From contig JAUSAZ010000101.1 in NCBI GenBank assembly GCA_030652255.1, forward strand, positions 1 through 35,926: a stretch of 35,926 nt of DNA, written 5' to 3'. The notes below the pieces were generated by a model. The model did not search any database, was not told where the DNA came from, and saw nothing but the letters and a program-made list of their open reading frames with translations. This document shows positions 14,943-23,387 of the stretch, piece after piece; position 1 is the stretch's first letter; each line of letters opens with the position of its first letter. This stretch comes from Myxococcales bacterium (lineage in GTDB: Bacteria; Myxococcota_A; Polyangia; Polyangiales; Ga0077539). Both the position numbers and the translations under genes were made by a program.

Positions 14943-17021
14943 TCAGCGGTTGTCGGGGGGTTGTAGGGTGAAATAGAACGTCGCGCCGCCGCCGACGCGC
15001 CCTTCGGCCCACACGCGGCCGCCGTGCCGACGCACGATGCGCTGCACCGTGGCCAGCCCGATGCCGGTGCCGGGGAACTCGTGCGCGCCGTGCAGCCGCT
15101 GGAAGGCGCCGAAGAGGCGCGGCGCGTGGTCCATGTCGAAGCCGGCGCCGTTGTCGCGCACGAAGAACACCCGCTGGGCCCCCTCCATCGCGCCGCCGAA
15201 CTCCACCCGGGGGAGGGTCGCGTGGGCGGTGAACTTCCAGGCGTTGCCGAGGAGGTTCTCGAGCAGCGCCCGCGCGAGCGTGCCGTCGACCGCCGCGGCG
15301 AGGCCATCCTGCACCACCAGCTCGACCCTGCGGCCGCGGTCGGCGGCGGCGAGCGACGCGGCCACGGCGCGGGCGAGCGCCGTGAGGTCGACGGGCGTGG
15401 GCCGGAGCTCGGTGCGCGTCACCCGCGAGAGCGAGAGCAGCGCGTCGATGAGGGCGCCCATCTTCGCCGCGTTGGACTGGATCTCATGGAGGCAGTCCTG
15501 GCCCTCCGCGTCGAGGCTCGCGCCGTAGTCTTCCAGCAGCACGTTGGCGAAGCCGCTCATGCCCCGCAGCGGCGCCCGCAGGTCGTGGGCCACGGAGTAG
15601 CTGAAGGCCTCCAGCTCGCGGTTGGCCAGCTCGGCGGCCTCCCGGGCGCGGGCCACCGCCTCCTCGGCGCGCCGGCGCTCGGTGACGTCGCGCATCACCT
15701 TCGAGCCGCCGATGACCACCCCGGCGGCGTCGCGCACCGGGGAGAGCGTCATGGACACGTCGATGATGGCGCCGTCCCGCCGGCGACGCCGCGCCTCGTG
15801 GTGCCCGAAGCGTAGCCCGGCGAAGCGCTCGTCCGCGGGCGCCGCCCCGTCGGTCGGCTCGAGCATCGAGAGGGGCCGGCCGATGGCCTCCGCGGCGGTG
15901 TAGCCGAACATCCGCTCGGCGCCGTGGTTCCAGGTCTCGATGACCCCATCGAGGCTCTCGGCGATGATGGCGTCGTCGGACGAGTCGACGATGGCCGCGA
16001 GGCGGAAGCGCACCTCGTCCGCCGCGCGGGCCTCCCGCAGCGCGGCGGCCTCGCGCTCGGCGTGCTTGCGCTCGGTGAGGTTGAGCACGAACGAGATGGT
16101 CTCGCCCCCGGCGCCCTCCAGCATCGCGGTGCCCATCATCACCGGCACGCGCGAGCCGTCCGGGCGCAGCAGCTCCTTCTCGCGCAGGCCCGTCACCCCC
16201 ATGCAGCGCAGCTGCTCGAGCGCCAGGTCGTCGGCGCCCCGCCACTCCGGCGGCGTCAGGGCGCGCCAGTCGAAGCGGCCCGCGCCCAGCGCGTCGCGCG
16301 AGCGCCCGATGATGGTCAGGAGCGCGTCGTTGACCTCGATGACGCGCCCGTCGAGGTCCGCGATGAGGACCCCGAGGATGCCCACGCTGGCGAGGCTGGC
16401 GAAGCGCGACTCGGCGCGCCGGCGCTGCTGCAGCTCGCGGCGGGCGTCGCGCAGCAGGCGGGCGTTGGCGAGGGCGAGGGCGGCCTGGTCGGCGAGGGCC
16501 ACCGCGAGCTCACGGTCGCCCTCGTCGAAGGCGGGCGAGTCGCCCAGCCGGCCGAGGGCGAGCAGCCCGACGGAGCGCCCGTAGAGCCGCAGCGGAACCA
16601 ACAGCGCGCTGTGCAGCCCGATCGAGGCCATCAGGTCGCGGCTGTCGCGGCTGGCGTCCTCCTGGGGGAGCGTCGGCTCGACGGCGCGCACGACCGCGTC
16701 GCCGCCGCGCAGCACGGCCGCCATGTGGGCGTGCTCGTCGAGGGAGAGGGCCGCGCCGGGGTGCTCGCGGATGCGCCGGGCGACGTCCGGGTCGCGGGCC
16801 TCGACGGAGGCCAGCTCGAGCCGGGCGCCGTCGTCGGAGAGCACCCGAAGGGTGCACGTGTCGCCCAGCACCCGCGCGAGGTTGGAGGCGATGGTGTCGA
16901 GAAGCCGATCGTGGTCGGACGTCGCCTCCGCGAAGGCGCGGAGGGTCTCGGTGAGCACCCGCACGCGGTCTTCCAAGCGCCGCAGGGCCACGTCGTCACC
17001 GCTCTGGTCGGGGTTGTCCAC
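14943..17021 (-). CDS. Histidine kinase with GAF, two PAS domains, HisKA and HATPase
   Basis: 692 residues, soluble, no membrane segments. Domain order: N-terminal coiled coil (10-35), GAF (about 37-190), first PAS (205-320), second PAS with PAC (335-450), coiled coil, HisKA with the phospho-accepting His479 in YSVAHDLRAPLRG, and HATPase_c with Asn593 (LLGNAWKF), G1 box DNGAGF (623-628) and G2 box GTGIGL (651-656). The catalytic half is phytochrome-kinase-like (AHDLRAPLR, FQRLHGAHEFPGTGIGLA). The GAF domain has no Cys suitable for bilin attachment that I can place, so light sensing is not supported. It is followed at once by its likely receiver partner. Start ATG 17021. Confidence 0.92.
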   Translation of the reverse strand: MDNPDQSGDDVALRRLEDRVRVLTETLRAFAEATSDHDRLLDTIASNLARVLGDTCTLRVLSDDGARLELASVEARDPDVARRIREHPGAALSLDEHAHMAAVLRGGDAVVRAVEPTLPQEDASRDSRDLMASIGLHSALLVPLRLYGRSVGLLALGRLGDSPAFDEGDRELAVALADQAALALANARLLRDARRELQQRRRAESRFASLASVGILGVLIADLDGRVIEVNDALLTIIGRSRDALGAGRFDWRALTPPEWRGADDLALEQLRCMGVTGLREKELLRPDGSRVPVMMGTAMLEGAGGETISFVLNLTERKHAEREAAALREARAADEVRFRLAAIVDSSDDAIIAESLDGVIETWNHGAERMFGYTAAEAIGRPLSMLEPTDGAAPADERFAGLRFGHHEARRRRRDGAIIDVSMTLSPVRDAAGVVIGGSKVMRDVTERRRAEEAVARAREAAELANRELEAFSYSVAHDLRAPLRGMSGFANVLLEDYGASLDAEGQDCLHEIQSNAAKMGALIDALLSLSRVTRTELRPTPVDLTALARAVAASLAAADRGRRVELVVQDGLAAAVDGTLARALLENLLGNAWKFTAHATLPRVEFGGAMEGAQRVFFVRDNGAGFDMDHAPRLFGAFQRLHGAHEFPGTGIGLATVQRIVRRHGGRVWAEGRVGGGATFYFTLQPPDNR

Positions 17022-17289
17022 GGTCGTTCGCGGGGTATCCGGAGACCCCCCTCCTCAGATTGCACACTTAGCCCAGAACGTCCGGCGCCGAGGAGGGATT
17101 CTCGGCCCCCGCCGCGGCGTGGATGGGCGCAGCGCCCCGTCGCCCCCTCGTCGGCCTTTCATGGCCGAGGTGGGCGGGAGGTCGAACCGGGGGGGGATGA
17201 GGGAGGGGAGAGGGAGGCGGGGAGGCGGGGCCCCGCCGCGGCCGGTCACGCGGTGCGCGTCGGCCGTCGGCAGGAGCTACCGCCGGGGG
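17022..17289. other. Intergenic region with a G-rich tract
   Basis: 268 bases between two minus-strand genes: the downstream end of the Stig1-repeat lipoprotein gene and the upstream region of the histidine kinase. I see no gene. The striking element is a purine-rich G tract at 17189-17230 on the plus strand (listed separately). Its position could serve for termination of the lipoprotein transcript or for control of the kinase promoter. Confidence 0.5.
17189..17230 (+). other. Candidate G-quadruplex tract
   Basis: Six runs of three or more G within 42 bases (17189-17196, 17201-17203, 17205-17208, 17212-17214, 17219-17222, 17227-17230), separated by short A/C-containing spacers. This satisfies the usual G3N1-7 pattern. 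The G-rich strand is the template strand for the flanking genes, and their RNA would be C-rich. Confidence 0.5.
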
Positions 17290-20200
17290 CTACGGGTTGG
17301 TGAACGAGCCGGCGCAGAAGCCGACCGTCTCGGACGGGAAGCACGAGAGGCCGCCGCGCAGGGTCGAGCTGCCCTCGTGGTGCCAGTACCAGCGGTTGCG
17401 CTGCGGCGAGAACGTGAACGAGCACATGTCCGACAGACCGCTGAAGGTCGTGTTGGGGAAGGTGCTGATCGTCGTGGTCGCGCCGGAGGGCACCGCGGTG
17501 CGGGCGATGGTGTTCTGGTTCTGCACGTAGTCGACGTACAGCACGCCGCCGAAGAACTCGGCGGTGCCCCAGAACGCCCAGCTCTCGCAGCCGGAGTGCG
17601 CCGGGACGGCCATCGCGCCGCGGTCGAGCACGGTGCCCGAGGCGAACGAGATGTCGTAGGCGCGCCCGGCGGCGAGGACCACCGCGCGGTCCCAGCCCGA
17701 GAAGATGCCCGTGCCGGAGCCCAGGACGAGCGGCTGCGACAGGCGGACGGTGCGCCCCGGGAGGAGGGCGCCGGTGTTGCCGTCGACCTCCAGGAGGTGC
17801 GTGGCGGTGCCGCCCTGGCCCAGGGCCACGGTGGCGCTGGTGCCGAAGACGTAGACCGTGCCGTTGCGGAGGTTCTGCACCAGCGAGTCGAGCTGCCGCG
17901 GGGTCGACACCAGCGCGGTGCCGTTGCCGAGGTCCGCGGTGCTGAAGCGCCCGGTGGCGGTGTCGCCCGTGTAGAACACGTTGGTCGTCGAGGCGGCGAT
18001 GCCGCCGCGGTCGTCGGACGTGATCGGGTTGTGCTCGACCGACGTGCACGCCGAGCTGGTCAGCGACCCGATGCGGAACGAGTCGTTCGGGAAGCTGAAC
18101 GCCGCCGTGCAGTACCCGATGGTCTCGGAGCCCGCGCGGAACTGCGAGGTGCCCTCGTGGTGGAAGTACCAGCGGTTGTTCAGCGGCTGCACCGTGAACG
18201 AGCACATGTCGGAGAGGTTCGAGAACACCGCCAGCGTCGAGACGGTGCCCGAGGGGACCGCCGTGCGGGAGATGGTGGTCACGCTCGACACGTAGTCGAT
18301 GTAGAGCTGGCCGCCGAAGAACTCCATGGTTCCCCAGTAGGCCCAGCTCTCGCAGCCGCGGCGCGACGGGTTGGGCATCGCGCCCAGGTCGGCCACGACG
18401 CCGTTGCCGAGGATGTGGAAGAACCGCGAGCCCGTGTGGACGCCCATGCGGTCGTAGCCCGAGAAGATGCCGGTGTTGCCGTTGGGCATCACGATCGGGG
18501 TCGACAGCGCGATGGAGTTCGCGGTCAGGGCGCCGGTGGCGCCGTTGATCTCGATGAGGTGCGTCGCGGTGCCGCCGCCGAAGGGCATCGGGACCGAGGC
18601 GCTGGTGCCGAAGGTGAACACCTGGCCGGTGCGCAGGTTGCTCACGAGGGCGTCGTACTGGCGGCCGACCCCGACGCCGCCCGCGAGGGTGGCGAGGGAG
18701 AAGCGCGCGGTGGCGCTGTCACCGGTGTAGAACACCTGGCTGTTGGAGACGGCGATGCCGCCGCGGTCGTCGCCGGTGACGGCGCCGTGCTCGACGGCCG
18801 CGCAGCTCGACGACGAGAGCGCGTCGATGCGGAACGACAGGCCCGGGATGGTCGTGACGCAGGCGCCCGCGGTGCAGGTCTGCGTGGCCGAGCAGCGAAC
18901 GCCGCAGCCGCCGCAGTTGTTGACGTCCGCCGTGGTGGCGATGCAGGTGCCGCCGCAGAGGGAGGTGCCCGCCGCGCAGACGCACGCGCTGCCCGCGCAG
19001 ACGCGGCCGCCGGTGCAGACGTTGCCGCAGGCGCCGCAGTTGCTGGCGTTGGTCGCCGTGCTCACGCACGCGCCGTTGCAGAGCGTGGTGCCCGCCGCGC
19101 AGGTGCCCGTGGTCACCGCGAGGTCGAAGGCCGCGCCCGAGGAGCAGCTGTCGACGAAGAGCACGTGAAGGCCCGCGCCGGGGCTGAGGGTGGTGGCCAG
19201 CGTCGCGTTGGCGCCGCAGGCGGAGTTGGCCGCGCAGACCGCGGTCGGGGTGCGGGCCGCGCTGCGCTGGTCGAGGGTGAGGTTGGTCAGCCCGCGGCCG
19301 TTGCCGACGGCGTTGATCGGGAGCGCCGTCGCGTTGGGGCACGAGACGGCGTAGTAGGTGACCTCGGGGCCCGACGAGCAGCAGGCGCCGGTGATGCCGC
19401 TGGCGCCCGAGAGGGTGTTCGAGGTGACGAAGGTCGAGCCCGGGGTGATGCCGATGCGCTGGCGCACGTTGTTGGCCGGGAGGTGGTGGAAGCGGATGGA
19501 CGACTCGCCGCCCGCGCCGCAGCCCGAGAGGACGAGGTGGTACGTGCCCGCCGGGAGGAGCGCGGCGATCTGCGCGTCGGCGGCGTTCGGGAAGGCGCAG
19601 CCCGCGAGGCCGCCGTCGTCGTTGCAGGTCGCGCCGCTCGGCAGGTTGGCGCTGGCGATGTTCACGCCCGCGGTGGTCTGGAGGAAGAGCGACGGGTCGA
19701 CGCCCGTGGCCGACGTGGTGTCGGCGTAGACGATCTCCTGCTGGGCCAGCGTGAAGCTGTAGAACACGTCACGGCCCGAGGTGCAGCCGCACGACCCGGA
19801 GGTGCTGTTGTTCGCCGCGGAGGTGTTCACGACCACCGTCGCCGACGGGGTGCTGGTGTTGATCGTGATCGCGCCGACGCGGTTGTCGTTCGGCGGCGGG
19901 CCCGCGGTGCAGACGCCCGCGGTGCAGGGCGCGGTGCCGGGGCACACGCGGCCGCACATGCCGCAGTTGGTGTTGCTGGTGCGCGCGTCGATGCAGGCGC
20001 CGCCGCAGAAGGTGAGCCCCGTCGGGCAGTTGCACGCGCCGGCCTGGCAGGTCTGCGCCGCCGGGCAGGCGTTGCCGCAGGTGCCGCAGTTGGCGTTGTT
20101 GGCGCGGGTGTCGACGCAGGTGCCGCCGCAGGAGGTCTGGCCCGCGGGGCACGCGCAGACGCCGGACTGGCAGGTCTGGCCGCCGGCGCACGCGTTGCCG

Positions 20201-21510
20201 CAGGTGCCGCAGTTGGCGTTGTCGGTGCGGGTGTTGAAGCACGCCTGGCCGCAGGCCGTCTGGCCCGTCGGGCAGGTGCACACGCCGCCCGCGCAGGTCT
20301 GGCCCATGCCGCAGGCCACGCCGCAGCCGCCGCAGTTGGCGTTGCTGTTGCCGGTGTTGACGCAGACGCCGCCGCAGAGGGCGGTGCCCGAGGGGCAGGC
20401 GCAGGCGCCGGCCGCGCAGGTCTGGCCCGTGGGGCACGCGTTGCCGCAGGCGCCGCAGTCCGTGGCGCTGGTCTGCGTGTTGACGCAGGTGGCGCTCGTG
20501 CCGGTGCCGCAGGCGGTCTGGCCGCTCGGGCACGCGCAGGTGCCGGCGACGCAGGTCTGGCCGGCGGCGCAGGCGTTGCCGCAGGCGCCGCAGTTCATGG
20601 CGTTGGCCTGGGTGTCGATGCAGGTCGCGCTGGCGCCGCTGCCGCAGAGCTGCTGCGTGCCGGGGCAGGCGCAGGCGCCCGCGGTGCAGGTCGAGCCGCC
20701 GACGCAGGCGTTGCCGCAGTCGCCGCAGTTGGCGTTGCTGGTCTGCCCGTCGACGCACGCGCCGGAGCAGGAGAGCTGGCCGCCCGCGCAGCCGCAGCGG
20801 CCCGCGGTGCAGACCTGGCCGGCCTCACAGGCCGTGCCGCAGCTGCCGCAGTTGGCGGCGCTGGTCTGCGTGTCGACGCAGGTGGCGCTCGCGCCGGTGC
20901 CGCAGCGGACGTTGGGGGCCGCGCACTCGGTCACGCAGGCGCCGGCCACGCAGGCCTGGCCCGCGGTGCAGGCGTTGCCGCAGGCGCCGCAGTTCATGAG
21001 GTCGGACTGGGCGTCGACGCAGGTGGCGCTGGCGCCGGTGCCGCACGCGGTGCGGCCCATCGGGCAGGCGCAGGCGCCCGCGGTGCACGTCTGGCCCGTG
21101 CCGCACGCGGTGCCGCACATCCCGCAGTTCGTCGCGCTGGTCATCGGGTCGACGCACATGCCGCCGCACTCGATCTGGCCCGTGAGGCAGGGGGTGCCCA
21201 CGTCGGTGCCCGAGTCGGTGCCGGTGTCGGTCTCGATGCCCGTGTCCTTCGGGTTGCCCACGTCCTCGGGGGTGCCCGCGTCCTCGGGGGTGCCCGTGTC
21301 GACCGGGGGCGTGCCCGTGTCGACCGGGGGCGTGCCCGTGTCCTCGGGCGTCCCGGTGTCGACCGGGGGCGTGCCCGTGTCCTCGGGCGTCCCGGTGTCT
21401 TCCACGACCGGCACGTCGGTGACCGTGTTGTTGGGGGGATCGCTGCTACAGGCAGCGAGGAGGGCAGTGCACACCAGCCAGGGTGTCTGCCTCAACCACG
21501 ATGAACTCAT
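17290..21510 (-). CDS. Large Cys-rich lipoprotein with Stig1-type repeats and a duplicated C-terminal module
   Basis: 1406 residues. The start at ATG 21510 is set by AGGAGG four bases upstream and by a lipoprotein signal peptide (LAAC, Cys21). A Thr/Gly/Pro/Asp repeat linker (about 35-107, DTGTP units) leads to ten Cys-rich repeats (108 to about 534), each of 41-46 residues with the pattern C..G...CG..C.....D...CG.CG..C..GQ.C..G.C, which fits Stig1-type repeats. A beta-rich domain follows (about 535-800, ...DVFYSFTL...). Then two more Stig1 repeats (about 805-885) and two copies of a 250-residue module (891-1142 and 1143-1406) that share RI..L.SS.C..VEH...T.DDRGGIA and GCESWA.WG..EFFGG.LY.DYV; these may form beta-propeller-like structures. 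It is probably surface-exposed, stabilised by many disulfides, and perhaps an adhesin or binding protein. No catalytic residues are recognisable. The leader carries a strong hairpin. Confidence 0.85.
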   Translation of the reverse strand: MSSSWLRQTPWLVCTALLAACSSDPPNNTVTDVPVVEDTGTPEDTGTPPVDTGTPEDTGTPPVDTGTPPVDTGTPEDAGTPEDVGNPKDTGIETDTGTDSGTDVGTPCLTGQIECGGMCVDPMTSATNCGMCGTACGTGQTCTAGACACPMGRTACGTGASATCVDAQSDLMNCGACGNACTAGQACVAGACVTECAAPNVRCGTGASATCVDTQTSAANCGSCGTACEAGQVCTAGRCGCAGGQLSCSGACVDGQTSNANCGDCGNACVGGSTCTAGACACPGTQQLCGSGASATCIDTQANAMNCGACGNACAAGQTCVAGTCACPSGQTACGTGTSATCVNTQTSATDCGACGNACPTGQTCAAGACACPSGTALCGGVCVNTGNSNANCGGCGVACGMGQTCAGGVCTCPTGQTACGQACFNTRTDNANCGTCGNACAGGQTCQSGVCACPAGQTSCGGTCVDTRANNANCGTCGNACPAAQTCQAGACNCPTGLTFCGGACIDARTSNTNCGMCGRVCPGTAPCTAGVCTAGPPPNDNRVGAITINTSTPSATVVVNTSAANNSTSGSCGCTSGRDVFYSFTLAQQEIVYADTTSATGVDPSLFLQTTAGVNIASANLPSGATCNDDGGLAGCAFPNAADAQIAALLPAGTYHLVLSGCGAGGESSIRFHHLPANNVRQRIGITPGSTFVTSNTLSGASGITGACCSSGPEVTYYAVSCPNATALPINAVGNGRGLTNLTLDQRSAARTPTAVCAANSACGANATLATTLSPGAGLHVLFVDSCSSGAAFDLAVTTGTCAAGTTLCNGACVSTATNASNCGACGNVCTGGRVCAGSACVCAAGTSLCGGTCIATTADVNNCGGCGVRCSATQTCTAGACVTTIPGLSFRIDALSSSSCAAVEHGAVTGDDRGGIAVSNSQVFYTGDSATARFSLATLAGGVGVGRQYDALVSNLRTGQVFTFGTSASVPMPFGGGTATHLIEINGATGALTANSIALSTPIVMPNGNTGIFSGYDRMGVHTGSRFFHILGNGVVADLGAMPNPSRRGCESWAYWGTMEFFGGQLYIDYVSSVTTISRTAVPSGTVSTLAVFSNLSDMCSFTVQPLNNRWYFHHEGTSQFRAGSETIGYCTAAFSFPNDSFRIGSLTSSACTSVEHNPITSDDRGGIAASTTNVFYTGDTATGRFSTADLGNGTALVSTPRQLDSLVQNLRNGTVYVFGTSATVALGQGGTATHLLEVDGNTGALLPGRTVRLSQPLVLGSGTGIFSGWDRAVVLAAGRAYDISFASGTVLDRGAMAVPAHSGCESWAFWGTAEFFGGVLYVDYVQNQNTIARTAVPSGATTTISTFPNTTFSGLSDMCSFTFSPQRNRWYWHHEGSSTLRGGLSCFPSETVGFCAGSFTNP
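17293..18840 (-). repeat. Duplicated 250-residue module at the C-terminus of the lipoprotein
   Basis: Copy A is encoded at 18085-18840 and copy B at 17293-18084. Both begin with SFRI..L.SS.C, then VEH...T.DDRGGIA, FYTGD.AT.RFS, a segment on a predicted loop (VFGTSA.V), GIFSG.DR, GCESWA.WGT.EFFGG and SDMCSFT..P..NRWY.HHEG. This indicates an internal tandem duplication of one domain. Confidence 0.75.
19909..21189 (-). repeat. Array of ten Stig1-type Cys-rich repeats
   Basis: Ten consecutive units of roughly 123-138 bases, each encoding about eight Cys. Units differ mainly by presence or absence of a TGASAT insert in the first loop (present in repeats 2, 3, 5 and 6). Two further units lie at about 18860-19110, after an inserted non-repeat domain. 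Confidence 0.75.
21283..21411 (-). repeat. Short tandem repeats encoding a DTGTP linker
   Basis: Degenerate units built from GTGCCCGTGTCGACCGGGGG-like and GTGCCCGTGTCCTCGGG-like segments alternate across about 130 bases. They encode (P)(V/E)DTGTP repeats just after the lipid-anchored Cys, a flexible spacer that holds the Cys-rich array away from the membrane. Such repeats are prone to length change. Confidence 0.7.
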
Positions 21511-21539
21511 GAAGCCTCCTGATTGCCCGCGGAGCGTCG

Positions 21540-21601
21540 GTGATGTGTCCGCCTGGCGTTCTCCCCGTGAACCCACGGCGCCAGGCAAAGGCCCACATCA
21601 C
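21540..21601 (-). promoter_or_regulatory. Strong three-part hairpin in the leader of the Stig1-repeat lipoprotein gene
   Basis: Three nested perfect stems: an outer one 21540-21547 with 21594-21601 (GTGATGTG/CACATCAC), a middle one 21551-21558 with 21579-21586 (GCCTGGCG/CGCCAGGC) and an apical one 21565-21569 with 21574-21578 (CCGTG/CACGG) with a 4-base loop. In the minus-strand RNA the internal loops are asymmetric (GGCCUUU opposite GGA; a one-sided GGAGAA bulge). It ends 29 bases before the start codon of the lipoprotein gene. I do not recognise it as a known riboswitch class. Alternatively it could help end pyrH transcription, although no U-tract follows. Confidence 0.55.
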
Positions 21602-21738
21602 TCGCCCTCGGACCGGGCAGAGGTACTTCCATCCCCCCCTCCGCGGCAAGCACCCCTCGCGGTCTTTGAGCTCGCAATTCCCTTGCAACTCAGGACCGCT
21701 GCCGAATCGCCGGGGGGGAGGCTCCTGCCCCGCGTCAG

Positions 21739-22509
21739 TCAGCCCGCGAGCTCGATGACCGTCCCGACGTCCTCGCCCCGGAGCACGCGCTCGATGTTGC
21801 CGTGCTCGGCGAGCTTGAACACCCGGATCGGGAGCTTGTTGTCCCGGCACAGGGTCACCGCCGTGGTGTCCATCACCCCGATCTTCTGCGTGATGAACTC
21901 GTCGAAGCTCATCCGCGGGAAGAACTTCGCGTCGGCGTTCTTCTTCGGGTCGCTGTCGTACACCCCGTCGACCTTGGTGGCCTTGCAGAGCGCGTCGGCG
22001 TGGATCTCCATCGCCCGCAGCGCCGCCGCCGTGTCCGTCGAGAAGTACGGGTTGCCCGTGCCCGCGGCGAAGATCACCACGCGGCCCTTCTCCAGGTGCC
22101 GCACCGCGCGCCGTCGGATGTACGGCTCGGCCACCTTCGGCATCTCGATGGCCGTCTGCACCCGCGTCGGCACGCCGCGCTTCTCCAGGGCGTCCTGCAG
22201 GGCCAGGGCGTTCATCACGGTGGCCAGCATGCCCATGGAGTCCGCGGTCGAGCGGTCCATCCCCGAGGCGCTGCCGCGCAATCCCCGGAAGATGTTGCCG
22301 CCGCCCACCACGAGGGCGAGCTGCACCCCGAGGGTGCGCCACACGTGGGCGAGCTCGTCGGCCAGGAGCCCGATGGCCTCCGGGTCGAGCCCGAAGCCGC
22401 CCTCCTGGGAGCACAGGGCCTCGCCCGACATCTTCAGCAGGATGCGGCGGTACTTCACCCCCGGCGCGGGAGGGGGCGGCGCGATGGTGCGGAGGTCTGT
22501 AGGGTTCAT
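21739..22509 (-). CDS. pyrH: UMP kinase
   Basis: 256 residues. It phosphorylates UMP to UDP with ATP, the first step from UMP to UTP/CTP. Amino-acid-kinase fold motifs are clear: [12 protein letters not shown] (21-32), [10 protein letters not shown] (67-76), the UMP-binding [19 protein letters not shown] (85-104), and [19 protein letters not shown] followed by K.DGVYDSDP. Bacterial enzymes are usually about 240 residues. This start gives a Pro-rich N-terminal extension of some 17 residues, and a GTG at 22458 would remove it. Neither start has a convincing ribosome binding site. The usual tsf-pyrH-frr neighbourhood is absent; the upstream gene on the same strand (55 bases away) is of unknown function. 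Confidence 0.96.
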   Translation of the reverse strand: MNPTDLRTIAPPPPAPGVKYRRILLKMSGEALCSQEGGFGLDPEAIGLLADELAHVWRTLGVQLALVVGGGNIFRGLRGSASGMDRSTADSMGMLATVMNALALQDALEKRGVPTRVQTAIEMPKVAEPYIRRRAVRHLEKGRVVIFAAGTGNPYFSTDTAAALRAMEIHADALCKATKVDGVYDSDPKKNADAKFFPRMSFDEFITQKIGVMDTTAVTLCRDNKLPIRVFKLAEHGNIERVLRGEDVGTVIELAG

Positions 22510-22564
22510 CGGGCGGAGACGACTACTCGACCTATCCCGACGTCACAAGCGCCGATCGGCCCGA

Positions 22565-23233
22565 TCAGTGGGCGCGGACGATCTCGACCCGGTTGGGATA
22601 CACCCTCGCCACCAGCTTCGCGCTGGCGTCGAAGATGCCCATGAGCCCGCGGGGGATGTGCAGGAGCGAGGGGTGCTCGTACTCCAGCACGGCGGACGTG
22701 GCGCTGGCCGTCTCGGTGCCCGTCGGGGCCGTGAGGGTGAGCTTGCCCGGGCTCGCCGCGCCCACCGCGGAGATCTCCTCGGTGACGATGCCGGCGTTCA
22801 TGAGCAGCTGGCGCGCGATGCGGGCGCGGCCGTCGCGGCCCACCAGCACCGGGGCCTCGGTGGAGTGCGAGCTGAGGTTGCCCTCGCCGCTCGCGTCGGT
22901 GCTCGTGCTCACCGGGGGGATGGAGAGCTGGTTGCGCATCGAGTCGTCGTAGAGGTCTACGTCGTGCTCGGGCAGGTGGTAGAGGTACGCCTGCACGGGC
23001 TTGTGGCCGTCGGCGAGCACGTCGATGAGGTCTTGCCGGTAGTCGCCCATGGCGCCGCGCTCGTAGAGGTCGCGCACGATGGGCGCCACCTCCCGGTGCC
23101 GGATGTCGGGCAGCGTGCCCTTCACCGCGTTGGACACATCCAGCGCCGTGAACAGCGCCCCCTGTGCCGTGAAGGAGTCCATCACCCGCTGCGTCACCGC
23201 GCGGAGCACCTTGTCCGTCGTCTTGGCCGTCAT
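22565..23233 (-). CDS. Hypothetical protein, possible winged-helix N-terminus
   Basis: 222 residues, no family recognised. The first 75 residues are helical with a pattern that could be a winged-helix (TQRVMDSFTAQGALFTALDVSNAVKG..., then REVAPIVRDLYERGAMGDYRQDLIDVL). A low-complexity Ser/Thr linker (about 105-125) follows, then an Ala/Leu helix and a beta-rich C-terminus ending in ARVYPNRVEIVRAH. There is no signal peptide and no membrane segment. It is transcribed towards pyrH with a 55-base gap and may share its transcript. It is divergent from the MATE transporter gene. Confidence 0.6.
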   Translation of the reverse strand: MTAKTTDKVLRAVTQRVMDSFTAQGALFTALDVSNAVKGTLPDIRHREVAPIVRDLYERGAMGDYRQDLIDVLADGHKPVQAYLYHLPEHDVDLYDDSMRNQLSIPPVSTSTDASGEGNLSSHSTEAPVLVGRDGRARIARQLLMNAGIVTEEISAVGAASPGKLTLTAPTGTETASATSAVLEYEHPSLLHIPRGLMGIFDASAKLVARVYPNRVEIVRAH

Positions 23234-23387
23234 GCACCGTAGGAATCACCCTCCCCCGCGCCACGGTCAAGACCCGCCTGGAAATACCCTGTCACTCCCT
23301 CCGCGCCGTGCGAGACCATTGGCGCCGCGGGCTCGAATCGCGTACCCCCGGGCCGTCGACCTCGCACCCGGACCCATCGCCCACCCC

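Noticed and set aside
19909..21189. Regular repeats that could be mistaken for a CRISPR array
   Set aside because: The period is over 120 bases, the repeats are in frame, and they encode Cys-rich protein units. There are no short identical repeats with unique spacers and no cas genes.
16723..21504. A 1593-residue plus-strand open frame across the Stig1-repeat lipoprotein gene
   Set aside because: It is the antisense of a repetitive gene, and its low-complexity Ala/Gly/Arg content comes from those repeats. The minus-strand protein has a lipobox, a ribosome binding site and Cys periodicity.
22554..22566. GATCGG/CCGATC dyad at the end of the gene next to pyrH
   Set aside because: Short palindrome with a one-base spacer overlapping the stop codon; too small to call a terminator or operator.
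23079..23387. N-terminal extension of the MATE transporter from an ATG at 23079
   Set aside because: The extra residues are Arg/Pro-rich and overlap the divergent gene. The family begins near the GTG at 23388.
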